Shown here piece after piece: positions 1 through 11,700 of a stretch of DNA of 64,000 nt. The first letter of the stretch is position 1. The number at the start of each line of letters is the position of its first letter. The notes beneath the pieces are model-generated. The model saw nothing but the letters and a program-made list of their open reading frames with translations, was not told where the DNA came from and did not search any database. Source of the DNA: Phoronis australis (taxonomy: Eukaryota; Phoronida; Phoronidae); the NCBI GenBank assembly GCA_002633005.1, contig NMRA01000278.1, positions 112,048 through 176,047 on the forward strand, read 5' to 3'. Both the position numbers and the translations under genes were made by a program.

Positions 1-95
1 AACAATTAAAAAGGAAATCTGTTATAGGAATTGTACGTAATAGGTGGAAAATCGTCTCGTCGTTGTTGTTTTTACCAGTGCAATACTGAGGAGTT

Positions 96-364
96 GTGAG
101 GGAAGTCCGCGAAGAGCAGCCTTTTCCAGAGAGGACAAGGTGCGTTTGGGGAGGCTGTAGTAACAGCAACTTGATTGAGTTCAAATTTCCGAAACACGTG
201 GGAGCTGCGGAGAAATGGCTTCGGTTTGTGCGCCGCAAAAGAGTTTGGAATGTCAATGTGGAACACGCAATTCAGTCGGGAGACACACTTTGTTCGACAG
301 ATTTAAAAGAATAGTGTTTTGACCAAACGCAATGACAAAGTTACAATGAAGGACTCGCTACCTT
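96..364 (+). pseudogene. Degenerate THAP zinc-finger exon
   Basis: The translation has the start of a THAP DNA-binding domain: a Cys pair in RCVWGGCSN, then EFKFPKH, EKWLRFVRRKRVW and a terminal LCST. THAP domains (C2CH zinc fingers of transposases and host regulators) need C-x2-4-C followed by C-x2-H. Here the final His position reads Asp (CSTD), an in-frame TAG follows at about 312-314, and the family-like CFDQT continues after it with a further frame change. A good splice donor (GTAAGAGT) sits at 365, so this looks like a first exon. There is no ATG before the first Cys, where THAP proteins normally start. I read it as a dead exon of a THAP gene or THAP-bearing transposon. Confidence 0.5.
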
Positions 365-2170
365 GTAAGAGTATTTGAAATTTTTGTAAATAATGAGCAA
401 ACTGCTTTCATTCTAGGAGGAGTGCTGCCAGTCTCTCGACCCCGGCCCAGATCGAGTGTTACGACAAGAACTAGGCTTATGCATTAGACCGTGATCATTC
501 CATTATGGCAATTACGAGTGAATCAGAATTACTACAGCCTTTGCCAATGAATATTAAATGTCGTTTTCGTGAATATTAACCACCCCTGGTTCACTTGGTT
601 GTGTCACACATATGTATACAGCATTTCATGTGCGAGTGCATTTGGCCTGAAAGCCGACGAAAGTTTGCTAAGTGGGAAATCGTATTCGTTCTTCAAGTAC
701 TTGAGTGTGATGCCCATATCCTTTCTCATCTCTGTCTGTATAACAATTGTCCAGTTCTCGCTGAAAATCGTCCTCGTCTTCTGATCTGCTGTGTTCTGCC
801 ATTGCAATTGATTGTCAAGTGACCAAATATCTTCCACCCTTTACATCATTTGGCGGGAAACTAGGAAATAACAAATTTTTCTTCGAAACTAAAAAATTTC
901 ATGAATATTTGGGATAAAAGTGTTTATTAAGTTAGATTTTGTGGTATTTATTTCATACTAACTAACTAAAACCTCAAAAACTACGAAAACGCTAGGCAGG
1001 AACTCTTTAAAACGCCAAAATAAAGCCTGAAACTACAATATCGCTTGAAGATGAGTGAGATAGATACCTTTTTGGTACACGCCGTGGAACTACCTACCTT
1101 TGTAATTCTAAGCCTCCAATAGTCAAAGCATTTGGATTCTATACCTTATCGTTGTACTCGAGTTTTTAAATTAAAACCTTACGCTTTTGGAGTATATTCA
1201 CAATATATCGTCAAAAATCGCATGAACTGGTGGCTTATTTAGACACGCACATATCCACTTTCTCATTTATAATGCACATGTCCAAAAGCACAATTAATAG
1301 GCGTCAGTGTACGATACATAGCTTTAGAGCATGTGATGGGGCTTTGACCTGAGTACATAGGAACCTGAACGTCAGTTATCTTCAGCTGAGCTATCCTAGC
1401 TCATACACGGTGCATTAGATTCGTAATAATCAGGGGGCACTAAACTTGGGGTAATAAAGTGTGCCCTAAACCGGCTGAATTTCCCCAGGATTTGCTGCGA
1501 TATGAGTGAGGGTGAGTTGGGTTTTGGGGGCGGCTTGGACCCGGGGAAGGCCCGGCCGGGAGGGTTGGGTGGCCCTGTACCATACGATGCTCGGGTGGGA
1601 ACCACTGCAGGTCCTCCAGGTACTTTTATGTTTGTGCATGCACTGTTATATGTAGTGCAATTTCCCTTGTATTTAAGGCATAGCAGCGTCTGGTAGGTGG
1701 GTGTGGTATGGTGTCAGTAGAGGTGCCTGTAATTTACAGCAACCAGAACTCCGGCTCTATCGTCGACCAGGGTGTGGCTGAGTTTTTAGCTTTGCAAAAG
1801 CGGTACTTCTCATCGTGAGGTATCCAATCTGTCCCCGCGGGCTGTGCCCCAAGTCGAAGGTCGTGCTTGCACTCCGGAGGGGGGATGCGTTTCAATGAAC
1901 ATGGATACAAATCCGGGAATGGCATCGGTCCATTTCTCATTGGTTCCGAATACCTTTTTCCTCCATCCCCTCTACCAGGGTCACGGCGGTGTGGCGGTGG
2001 ACAAGATTGTTCATCCAAGAACAACCATGCCCATGTGGTACATACTGAGCCACAACACCACGTTCCTTACAATATCTCTTTCTATCACTCCGGCTGGTCT
2101 GCTCACTAAGCTTGTCCGGAACCTGCTTTGCAGGTTGTTATAGCTTCAATTAAATGGATGTATAAACACA
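365..2170. other. No gene recognised; GC-rich island at about 1490-2040
   Basis: Short frames here show no recognisable domain or consistent exon signals. The stretch 1490-2040 is richer in G+C than its surroundings, with Gly/Pro-rich translations and a possible donor near 1619. It could be an exon or a repeat, but I cannot support a gene. Confidence 0.4.
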
Positions 2171-2174
2171 GTGA

Positions 2175-2950
2175 CTTGCCTCAAAACATTTCTTCCGATA
2201 TCCACCTCTTTGCAGAAGACTGTTCCATCAGGAATAAAAAGGACTGAAAGTCACTCCAACATGATATCAACAAACTTGGTCATTGGGAATCAGTGTGGGG
2301 TATGCTGTTCAAAGCATCGAATGTTCTTCATGTACATCGGTAAAAGAAAAGTATAATCCAACACCACTTCCTTCCTAGCTCATTCCTGTCACCCCTGTTT
2401 AAGGCCAAATATCTTGGCATTACTATCTCTAACAATCTCATCTGGAATTCTCGCATCAATGCAACAGCTGCTTCTGTCAGTAAAACCTTTGGATTTCTAA
2501 ACTGATACATCTGGCAAACTCGTCATAAAATTAAGGAAATATCCTATGCCGCTCTAGTCCGACCAAAACTAAAAGTACCACTCAACGGTATGGTCAAACA
2601 CACAAAAGCTCTTACCAACAATATCGAAATGGTGTAACGACGAGCTGCAAGATTTAGCCTGAATAGATATCACGATACTTCATCTGTCAATGAAATGATC
2701 TAATCCTAAAATGGCAAACCTTCGAATTCCGCCGATAATTCTACAAGCTTTCTATATTCCATAAAACTTTCCATCAAACCCTTGCCATTCCCAAAACCTA
2801 TTTGCATCTCTCCATCAGTACCCCTACACGTAGATGACACGGTATGTACTTCATAACACCTCTCCTGGAACAGCCTACCAGCCTACGTCATCGGCGCAGC
2901 CTCTCTGGATCACTTCCTCCTTTCATGTTAGTCATCATTGCTCTAAGAGC
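2175..2950 (+). mobile_element. Non-LTR retrotransposon (LINE) fossil, RT C-terminal part
   Basis: Conceptual translation over several frames gives the C-terminal half of a LINE reverse transcriptase. It starts with a motif-C relic (HLFAEDC, where FADD is expected), followed by KYLGITISNNL, a stretch ending YAALVRPKL, and RRAARF plus NRYH further on. These are the order and wording of the thumb and connection region of CR1/L2/Jockey-like elements. Stops (for example near 2250, 2500 and 2637) and frameshifts break it repeatedly. No EN domain or 5' end is visible, as in a 5'-truncated copy. The clade is not certain. Confidence 0.65.
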
Positions 2951-3254
2951 ACATTGCAATGCACTCTCACACTTCACTCTTGTACATACCTCTCCCCATT
3001 GCACTTTAAATTTCGTAACATGCACCACTAGAAGAACGCTGGAGTTCAAGTGTGACGAGTTTTTAGAGATATATAAATAGCTGTTATTTCTATTCTATAT
3101 GCGTATTTCAGACAACCTAAATCGTTGTTTTGGCAGTTCCAAATTACACATTTTAAAACCGAGATGAAATAAAAATGGAGCAGTTGATTACTTCAAAAAC
3201 AAAGCAGCCGATCTTCAGTCAAAAAAACACAATTCAACTACAGAAATATTCCAT

Positions 3255-4150
3255 TCATTCTTCGGATAACCCGGAAAACATTGCAACAGAAGGTTTTATT
3301 GCATAAATCGTATCCTTTCACACCCCTTATTGGGAAAAAATAGTCTACCGGAATCGGAGTGGTGGAAGTTGGTTTTTCAAGATGGCGGACAAAATGGCCG
3401 CCAGATTTTCTGATGAGCACTATAACTCAAGAGTGGAATGTGATAGAGTAAATATTCAAAAAGGTTTACCTATGTTTTGTGGGTCAAAAAATCCATTGGA
3501 AATGGTTTTACATGGCTGTGGTGACACTGTCTGCCATTTTCCAAGATGGCTGCCAAAATCTACTTGAGTTGCACAACTTCACACGAACAGATTAGTGTGT
3601 CGTCTTGCTTCAAACATCGCATCATAGGTTTTCTGGGTCGGCTAATCCATTGAGACTCATTACATTTGGCACTAACGATTATCCACCATTTCCAAGATGG
3701 CGGACAAAATGGCCGCCAGATTTCCAGATGATCTTTATAACTCGAGAGTGGAATGTGATAGAGTAAAAATTCAAAAATGTTTACCTATCTTTTTGCGGTC
3801 AACAAATCCATTGTAAAAGTTTTGCATGGCCGTGGTGACACCATCAGCCTTTTTCTAAGATGGCCTTCAAAATTATTTCGAATCGCACAACTTCGCACAC
3901 ACAGATTAGTGTGTCGTCTTGCTTCAAGTATCATAAATTTTCTGGTTCGACTAATCCATTTAGACTCATTGCGTTTGGCTCTAATGATTACTTCCACCAT
4001 TTTCTAAGATGGCCACGAAATAGTTGCTTCGTGTAAGAACTTCAGATTCAAGAGACACGCCATATCCTGAGTTTTTTAAGTCAGCACATCCATTACAATA
4101 TTTTTGTGTGGCTCTTGATGATTACGACTACCATTTTCAAAATGGTTTAA
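3255..4150 (+). repeat. Left arm of element 1: tandem ~157-bp subrepeats with AAGATGGCGG motif
   Basis: The motif AAGATGG recurs at 3379, 3543, 3694, 3857 and 4006, with spacings of 164, 151, 163 and 149. Alternate units are most similar, giving a higher-order period of about 315 bp (3379 against 3694 and 4006). Shared blocks include GAGTGGAATGTGATAGAG and AGATTAGTGTGTCGTCTTGC. The array is not coding. Confidence 0.75.
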
Positions 4151-4359
4151 CGAACAACTTATTTGGGTCAAAAACATCAGATTTGGCTGAACTGAATGAT
4201 CATTCTCCTGAAAAAATGTGCTGTATTGAAAATAACTCTCTGCAATTAATTCAGTGATCTACTATCCACACTGTCTGTGTCACTTCCAGTTAGTTGTAAA
4301 TGCTAGTGAATCTATACACAATCAACCAGTATTTACACAACTAATCTCTGTAAACTCAG

Positions 4360-7290
4360 AATGAATTGCTGCAGCTAAAACCACGGCATTCTCCACATGC
4401 AACCGAGTACACCTATCCTAACTTCTTGCAAGTACATCTCTTGGAACTGCAGTTCAGTTGGTCTTACACGAGCATCTCACTACTTTCAGCAGTTTCTCTG
4501 GTGCTGCTGAATGGTCCGTCGTCGTGGGAATGAATTTTCCACCTGCCAGCATCCATCCCCAATACAGCAAGTCTAGGCCACTGCCACGGAAGCTTGACCG
4601 CTCTTGCTCTTGATATTATGTCCCGGCAGCAAGGAATTTAGCTACAGAAGAAAGGTGGTGATAATGACTGTATTTGGGCTGTGGATAGTCCGACACCTCA
4701 TCCACAAATTGCCTGTATCGCAAATCATCCAAATTTCCAGAGCCAGTACCGCCATGAAGCACAGATACAACTCTTACCAGCTTCAAATATGTCTTGCTTC
4801 AGCTGCATGTGTCTAGTGAATACTCTTAGTGCTTTTGCAGAATTCTCGATCACGCTGTTTCTTGAATGGGAGAGCCTTTGCTAATACCGAACAGCTGTAA
4901 TGTTGTGTTGCAACCACCTATTGCATGCGCAAATGGCAAAGCTGCCCAAGTTTCGGCACCAAGAGACAACTGTAGTTCCTTCATGTCACAGACTGTCCTC
5001 TTGTTTTGGTGTCTCTTATCCAATTTCATGAACATGAAATTTGCAATGAGGGTAGTTGGACCTTGTACTGCGTTCTCTACTGCTGTTTCTACAATTAAAA
5101 CAACTGCGTCACCTTTAGCTTGTACCACTGTGCAACCAGCATTTCCTAGCAAACTTGACAAGAAGTGAGTGAATCGTTTGTTTTCGCTTTTTGCCAAAAA
5201 TGTACATTTTTTACTTGATCACCATGTCACCATTGAAGTGAACTTCAGTTCCAACCCCCCACCCAGTCTTTGAACATGAAAGACATCTATAGTTGATGGT
5301 CCATCTCAGTAACCATCAAAAACAACAATAGGCTGCGTGCACTTGCTGATGTAATCCACATATTAAGCTCTACCAAATGACTGATACGTTGCACCTCTAG
5401 GCCATGGAATACGGTGAAGGAGAGAACTGCCGTCGATTACATGCATCACCGTGTTTTCTGGAAATTGAAATCCTCAGGTAGTCCTCCACTGGTCCAGAGT
5501 GCATCAGCTCATATTGATTTATTAGTGACTCTGGGAAAACCAAATGTATCAAAAAGAACAAGGGAACCAACACACAGCTCAAACTTCAAAAGGCTTGATG
5601 AACTTTCACTGTTGTCTTTTGCAGCTGTCAGGATTCACTGAAATAGCAGTCGTGGATACATGTGTAAAATTACTATTAGCAACATGAATTCAACAATGCA
5701 ATGCTGCGGATGTCTTTGTCGTCACGCGACTGCCTAAGTACATTCTTTATGCTGCTGACTTCTTTCACATCTTAAGTTTGTCACAGTCTGCATGGCACCA
5801 TTTATACTTGAGCATGCCGGCAAGGAAAGCAACCACAGTGCATTCTGTGTATCTTCCATTTCGCAACCTCAAGTTAAACCTCCTGTTGTTTTAATGCTTT
5901 TCATGGTTATTTGTTCAATTACAAGGTCTTATCTCATTATGAAAAGCCTGCTCAGAATCACTTTGTCTTATGGTTTGTTGGCCGTAGACGTCTGGACGGG
6001 CGTCTTTGGGTTGCTATGTCTGCTTAAGTCAAGTATATGTATGAAAATTTTGCATAAGAGTTGTGACCAGCAGCTGCAAAGTAAGGCAGCATTTCAAAAA
6101 CTACTTTTAGGTGAAGCTCCCAATCTGAGGTTATTTCTGCTTTTAAAAAAGTCGAAGGATGTCAATCATCTTCATATACTGTAGTCAAAGACTAATGAAT
6201 GGACTTTGCATGGACAAGTCTGATTTATGTGCTTTGATTTTTTATGTATACCCACAAGACACTCCGACGAGCATACATCGTGGCACACACAGACGTCATG
6301 CCAGCAATAAGATCATCATACCGCTTCAGACCAGCTCTCACATCATCATGAAGAACATCATTGACCATTGATTCTTCTGACGAACTATTCTCTGTTATTG
6401 TGAATTCTGAAGACCTATACTCTGATTCAGTCTTTTTAATATACCAATGGCAGTAGGTTGGAAACCAGAAGTGAACTCTCGTGAGGGCATTCCACTGTAA
6501 TCCAAGGTTCAGAATCGGAAGACACTGGCTGGGCATGGCATGCCCCATGGCATACATATAGTTATGTGATCAGTTGGGATGTCTGAGATGTCTGAAGAGT
6601 CTGTCTCCATAATCTGACGAGCCAAAATTTTTGTACAAGCATTGAACTCCACCTCTTGGCATGTATTCTGTGTGTTCTGTATTGGTGACATTCCGGACTC
6701 CTGGAATTNTCGTGAGGGCATTCCACTGTAATCCAAGGTTCAGAATCGGAAGACACTGGCTGGGCATGGCATGCCCCATGGCATATATAGTTATGTGATC
6801 AGTTGGGATGTCTGAGATGTCTGAAGAGTCTGTCTCCATAATCTGACGAGCCAAACTTTGTGTACAAGCATTGAACTCCACCTCTTGGCATGTATTCTGT
6901 GTGTTCTGTATTGGTGACATTCCGGACTCCTGGAATTTCTGAAGAACCTCAATTTCTTTCTTCATTGGTTTTGGATTGGCGTTACTTGATCTGTCAATAT
7001 TTGGAAGTGGGATGTTGAATGTTCTGGCTTTTATTATAGCATTCAGTGCTAGTCTACCAACATGTGCCCCCTCACTGATCTATTCACAAAAGGATCACAC
7101 TGTTTGATGCATACACCGTTTCAAGAACTCCTTGAAGCCCTGTGCTTGACATTACGTATCCAATACATTCCAGAAAGCTCATCTCAGTATGAAATCTTCC
7201 GAGCCTGGCTAAGAACAAGTTACTGCAGATCACTATCGCTTTGTTTGCAGGCACTAATTTCCTCTAAAATCAGTTGCCTATGTTCATAAA
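4360..7290 (-). pseudogene. Decayed PIN/XPG-like protein with C-terminal CXC tail (multi-copy invertebrate family)
   Basis: Read on the minus strand over several frames, the pieces follow the order of a large invertebrate family I recognise by wording, usually annotated as uncharacterised. They are FHTEMSFLECIGYV and VRGHMLVD (about 7050-7220), LHLKVVFEMLPYFAAAGHNS (6050-6120), GGLT (about 5875), QHKEC (about 5745), FELCVGSLVLFD (5540-5590), LLHRIPWPRG (5390-5435), PIVVFDGY (about 5320), a FEN1/XPG-like stretch GNAGCTVVQAKGDA (about 5100-5150), FAHAIGGCNTT (about 4920), LLYWGWM (about 4550) and a Cys-rich tail with RCSCK, RCTCKK and ACGECRG (4370-4470). The family's usual acidic GDAD reads GDAV, and the following Asp-rich strand is missing, so a nuclease would be inactive. 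Stops and frameshifts are common, and 6479-6938 holds an internal duplication. Confidence 0.7.
6479..6938. repeat. Near-identical 231-bp direct duplication joined by a single N
   Basis: 6479-6708 and 6710-6938 are almost identical. They differ by a few bases, for example a small deletion in ATACATATAG and AATTTTTG against ACTTTGTG. A lone N at 6709 sits exactly at the junction. This looks like an assembly join of two overlapping or allelic contigs rather than a biological tandem repeat. Confidence 0.8.
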
Positions 7291-7849
7291 AAGCATGTAT
7301 ATTAAACAAATTGTGGGTCCTAACAATTAAAATTTAATTAATAACTTTTTGTTACACAATCCTATTTGCTTTTCATCAAATTCAGGTGAAATCAGCAGCC
7401 AATTCTCAATACATGCCAGCAGCAGACAAAATCGATGCCTGGGAACAACTAATAATATCTCCAATAGCAGAGAAAAAGCCATTCCTGCCCAATTTTATTA
7501 AGGGTTTGTATAATGAATAAGCCAGTAACTCCACCACAATAACATCTTTTTCTAACAAATATTATTTTTGATACCTCAAATGAATATGTTTTACAGAAAA
7601 ATAATTGAGTTTGTAAAATTTATAATGAAAATTTAACTAAAGCCTTTTCTGAAAAACACACCAACTTTTGTGTTATATAATCTAAAATGTGATTAAAATT
7701 CCACATTTAGTATATAAATCTTAAAAAAAACAAATTATAGAAAGAATCAACTCATTAACCCTGACTATAGATTGTAAAATATTTGTGTGTAAATGCGTAT
7801 CAGGTTACAAACAGAGTTTGCAGAACGTAAATGCGGTAAATTGGGGTTT
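7291..7849. other. AT-rich spacer inside element 1
   Basis: No coding segment of the PIN/CXC relic and no recognisable repeat is visible. A possible splice acceptor (minus strand) lies near 7275, so this may include intron or 5' untranslated sequence of the relic. Confidence 0.35.
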
Positions 7850-8325
7850 GTGAATTGGCAGCCATTTTGGCGGCCATTTTGTCAGCCATCTTGATTTTTT
7901 CTCGCAAACCAGTGACCAATTGTAAGGTCAAGATATTTTAAATTGTTTAACTTACAAAAGAATAAAACTTTTGCCATTTTCAGGGCAAAATATAAAAAGA
8001 AATCTTGTAACATGTACCAAATTGCCCTTTCGGCCGCCATTTTGTCGGCCCTATTGGATTTATTTTACGGAAAATCGGCATCTTTTGATTGGTATGCCTG
8101 TTATGAAAAGTATATAATCAATGACAAACTTTATTGTTTTATTTTTAGCTGTTTGATAAGAGTAATATGTCAGAAAACAGTAATCACCGGTTTTGTCGGC
8201 CATTTTTTCCGCCATCTTGAAAAACCGACTTCCGCCACTCCGATTTCGGTAGATTTTTTTCTGACACCAAGGGATGTTCGAAAATGCCATTTATGCAAAA
8301 AAACCTTCTGTTGCAATTGTTTCTA
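7850..8325 (-). repeat. Right arm of element 1 (inverted copy)
   Basis: The reverse complement matches the outer part of the left arm: ATTGCAACAGAAGG at the outer edge, TCGGAGTGGCGGAAGT, then TTTTTCAAGATGGCGG. Further GCCGCCATTTTGTC-type blocks recur at about 8040 and 7880, again at a spacing of about 160-170 bp. Confidence 0.7.
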
Positions 8326-8330
8326 GGTTG

Positions 8331-8602
8331 AGCCCTCTGGAGCCCTAGAATGACTGGACTAAAAACATAAAGTATCAACTTGAGTTATGTCAAGACCCCG
8401 AATTATTGCGATTGTCGCATTATCAGCTAAAATAAATACATTGTACGGCATTGTACGAAACGTGATAACCCAAGGTATTGTCATGTTACCTTAGCAGCCA
8501 TTAGCACGATGTTTAACTTAAAAGTTTGAAGAGATTCCATCTGATTGATACTGACTAAACAAACGGAATCCAGTAAGACGTAGAGATGTAACACCTACTC
8601 AC
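8331..8602. other. No gene seen; intergenic or intron sequence 3' of exon 5
   Basis: The stretch between element 1 and the last ShKT exon has no recognisable terminal exon. Confidence 0.3.
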
Positions 8603-8776
8603 ACGTATCGCAGAAACATGTATTGTAACACTTTCTTCGAATTTCGTCGCTGGTATCGCATGAACCACCGGCTGCTTCTCTTCGGCACCAAAAGGTGGAG
8701 GTTCGGCATACACTGCTTCCCTGTTCTCGGCACGCATTGGGGTCAGATCTTGGTTCCAATATGTCAACACAGTTAC
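8603..8776 (-). CDS. ShKT exon 5 (most 3' seen)
   Basis: The acceptor is TTAATTGCAG just outside 8776 and the donor GTGAGT is at 8602-8597. The translation runs from NCVDIL to CFCDTC. The spacing FWC-x8-C-x9-C-x3-C (RREAAGGSC, DTSDEIRRKC, YNTC) fits a ShKT module. The last Cys pair is atypical (CFCDTC), and an upstream partial Cys-rich stretch (CVD, NAC, SSVC) is packed tightly before it. Phase is 1 at both ends (174 nt). The following exon was not recognised. Confidence 0.6.
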
Positions 8777-11700
8777 CTGCAATTAAACATGGAGGATTAA
8801 ACAACCGGGTTACATAAAAAATCCTATAATGCGTGACTCTGTGAGTTTCCGGGGGCAAATAAATCTTTTACATCAAATTTACTTGCAGCTACTCAAGTTA
8901 TCGTACCTTCTGTTTTTGCTTATAATTGCTATATTGAACACAATTCACACAAGGGTATGTACAGCAAGAAATACTGTGACACTGTAGTGTTTGCACTGAA
9001 TTAAATCTATTGTTTTAGTGGTCAATGCTTTCCCTGGGTCAATTCCCCTTCATCAATAAGAAAACAAGTTTAGCCCCTTTAATTGCATTATTTATTTACA
9101 TAAGCGGATGCAGGGGGTCAAAGGGTCCGCACCCTCCCTTTTCCGTGAATTTTAGTAATATCAAATCTAGAAATTTCGTATTGTTGTCGTGGTCTCCCCT
9201 TTTTAAAAAATCCTTGATCTGACCATCCCTTTTCAAAAAATCCTGAGTCCGCCCCTGCTTTCTATACCACACAATGTTGTAATGCATACTGTTGTGTACT
9301 TCCTACATGTAACGCTTAGAATCATTGCCGTTGCTCAAGGCAATTAAATCACTTTGTCCGATCACTTTTACATCGCTTTAAAGAAGGAGCCTTGAACTCA
9401 CACTACGTTCGCCAGTCGTCGTGAAAAAATCTGTAACCCCGACAGTTAGGGTACACCTCAATAAAATAAAATGTGATTACTCAGTACACCAGCTCCGGTA
9501 TAAGTTGTGTAAAACATATTTTATCAATAGGAAATTCCAAATTTACTGCTTAAATCACAATTATACCTTGTGGCGTTCTAGTTGGTGCATCGATGTCTTT
9601 GTCGCATAAGTTGCAAGTTTTGGGGCAATATCTCTTTGCAATTAACGAGTAGAATACACTGGGTTTGTCGCAATGCCCCCTGTCTTTTATTTTTTTGCAA
9701 TGGTGTTTCCCGAAGCGATCAAAACCTGCAACAAGTGGAGGCAAACGTGTACTTCGCCTTCAACATCATTGAAATCGCAGCACCTGTACTACTCACAATT
9801 TCTTGTTCACAGCATCTCTTAGAAAACGCTATAGCTACATATCGCAACTACAGTTCCATACTCATAACTTCATTCCATAATCAATCATGCCAATCCTCTG
9901 TTTACGTTTTCACATTCCAGGAAGGCGCGCACGCGAACACGCACGCGTGCAAGCACGCACCAACTCACTCATATCCTTAGTGGACAACATTTGCCGCAAC
10001 ATTTGGCACATAATTTCGACCAACTGTGTTGAAAGGTATTTTGTTACCAGATTGTTTCAAAACGGCGTACCCAAAGTCAGAGTGAAACTACAGAATTGTT
10101 AGAAAGAGGCTATGGCGAGTTGAAGGGGGGAATGTGATGGTGATTACAGATTAGTTTGAAGTAGTGTTGATTTTGCGAAGGCGGACCTTGGGATACTTCA
10201 ATGTATTTTTCTCCATCCAAGAAACCCTACTCGAATCCAACCCTTCCATCACATCCACCAATTGAACCCGTTTCCAAAGTTGGAATTCGCCCACGTCTTA
10301 ACCTAGGCTTTCTCGCAATGTCGCGCAGACGTACATGTAGCCTAAGCAGCAATGAAATTAGGCTAAAGGCATACGCTTTAAGCAGTGAACAACTACGATG
10401 TAAATCACGCATTGGCGCATTCCCATTAAGTTTCCGTTTCAGTATTTAACTACCTGTACTGATATTTGGCATGCATGTTACTGTTTCGTTTCTAATATTC
10501 CTCAGTTTATCCACCAACCTGTGTTAACCTACGTCCTTCCGTTTATACTATTTAACAACGAATCTACCAAGTTTGAGATATTCAGCAATCTCACAACTGA
10601 TGTTTGCTTCACATGTTGTCGTATCACACATTCCCCAATTAATCTTCCAATTAATGTTTGACTTACATGTTTCCGTATCACACATTCCACAAGCCTTCCT
10701 GCAGTTATGAGCCATCCACAAAATGTTCGAGTTGCATTCGCCATCTTTAGCCCACTTGATGCATTTCTGTTCACCAGCCTTGTTTTCGCAAGGTAAAACA
10801 AGCATTAAGCCTTCATCACCACATAGGCCACATGTTTTTCGGCATGGACGTATCCATCGCTTTTGGTTAACGCAGTCAGCGAATACATTGCACCCTTCCT
10901 CTGCGTCAACACATTCAGCATCTACGATATGGCGTGTGTAAGTTTAAAGTTTTTCAGCAGGAAACCAGAATATGTGATAAGTGTGACGAACGCACGTGCC
11001 ATTTTTTTAAAACCGCGCGTGCCAAATGTGCCAGTTAAAATAGTTGAAACGACTTCAACTACGCGGCAAATCTTGATCTTCCTTGTTCAGGCTTTTCAAT
11101 TTTCGTTGGTTCTGACAATTTAAATTATTAATTCTTCGTTAACGTTAATACTAATAAATTTGAGTAAACGCATGTCAACGTCACGATAGCGCAACCAGTC
11201 TGTGGGTGCGAATTGCACTAAAACGCCAGAGACGTCCTTCTCAAAGAGTTGCTCGCCCATTCACGAGTATAACAACTGTAACAACGTTTTTGATTATTTC
11301 ACAGTGAACATTTCTATCAAACAAAATTCGGATATCTTACTGATACCATTTTTTGCTTTGAAACTATATTTTAGATGAATTTTACTGAAAAGACACCTCC
11401 GCTTCGGAGACTGGTATAACGTTAAAAATTAAAATAAACAGGCTTTAATATTTCAGAAAATAGGTACTTTTACATGGGTTCGTTGATATTTGACTCAATA
11501 ATGAGGCGTCTATATATCGTATGAAATTAGCATGGTCAGAAACAACCAACATACGTATCATAACAACAAGCCCTTACCTGGGCCAGCGCACCTCGTGCAT
11601 GACCGGAAGCACAACCTGGACATTTGTGCCGAATTGGTTACGCACGCTCCGTATGCAGCTCTTGCTACGCAGATGTGAATTTTGTTTATGCAAAACTCGT

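Larger units (their letters stand above)
3255..8330. mobile_element. Composite element 1: long inverted arms enclosing a PIN/CXC-family gene
   Basis: The same repeat family lies in opposite orientations at the two ends. The left arm (3255-4150, plus) and right arm (about 7850-8325, minus) both begin at their outer edge with ATTGCAACAGAAGGTTTT, then share a block reading CGGAGTGG.GGAAGT and CAAGATGGCGGA. Inside lies a minus-strand coding relic (4360-7290). Long inverted arms built of subrepeats recall fold-back DNA transposons. No target duplication was identified, and the arms are unequal (about 0.9 and 0.47 kb), so the exact ends are uncertain. Confidence 0.5.

Noticed and set aside
604-837. 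77-codon minus-strand frame
   Set aside because: Ordinary composition but no motif, no splice support and overlapping frames on the other strand.
1396-2143. Gly/Pro-rich frames on both strands near 1.4-2.1 kb
   Set aside because: Explained by local G+C content; no domain or consistent exon boundaries.
4866-5168. 100-codon plus-strand frame
   Set aside because: It is the antisense shadow of the minus-strand PIN-like region, which carries the family motifs.
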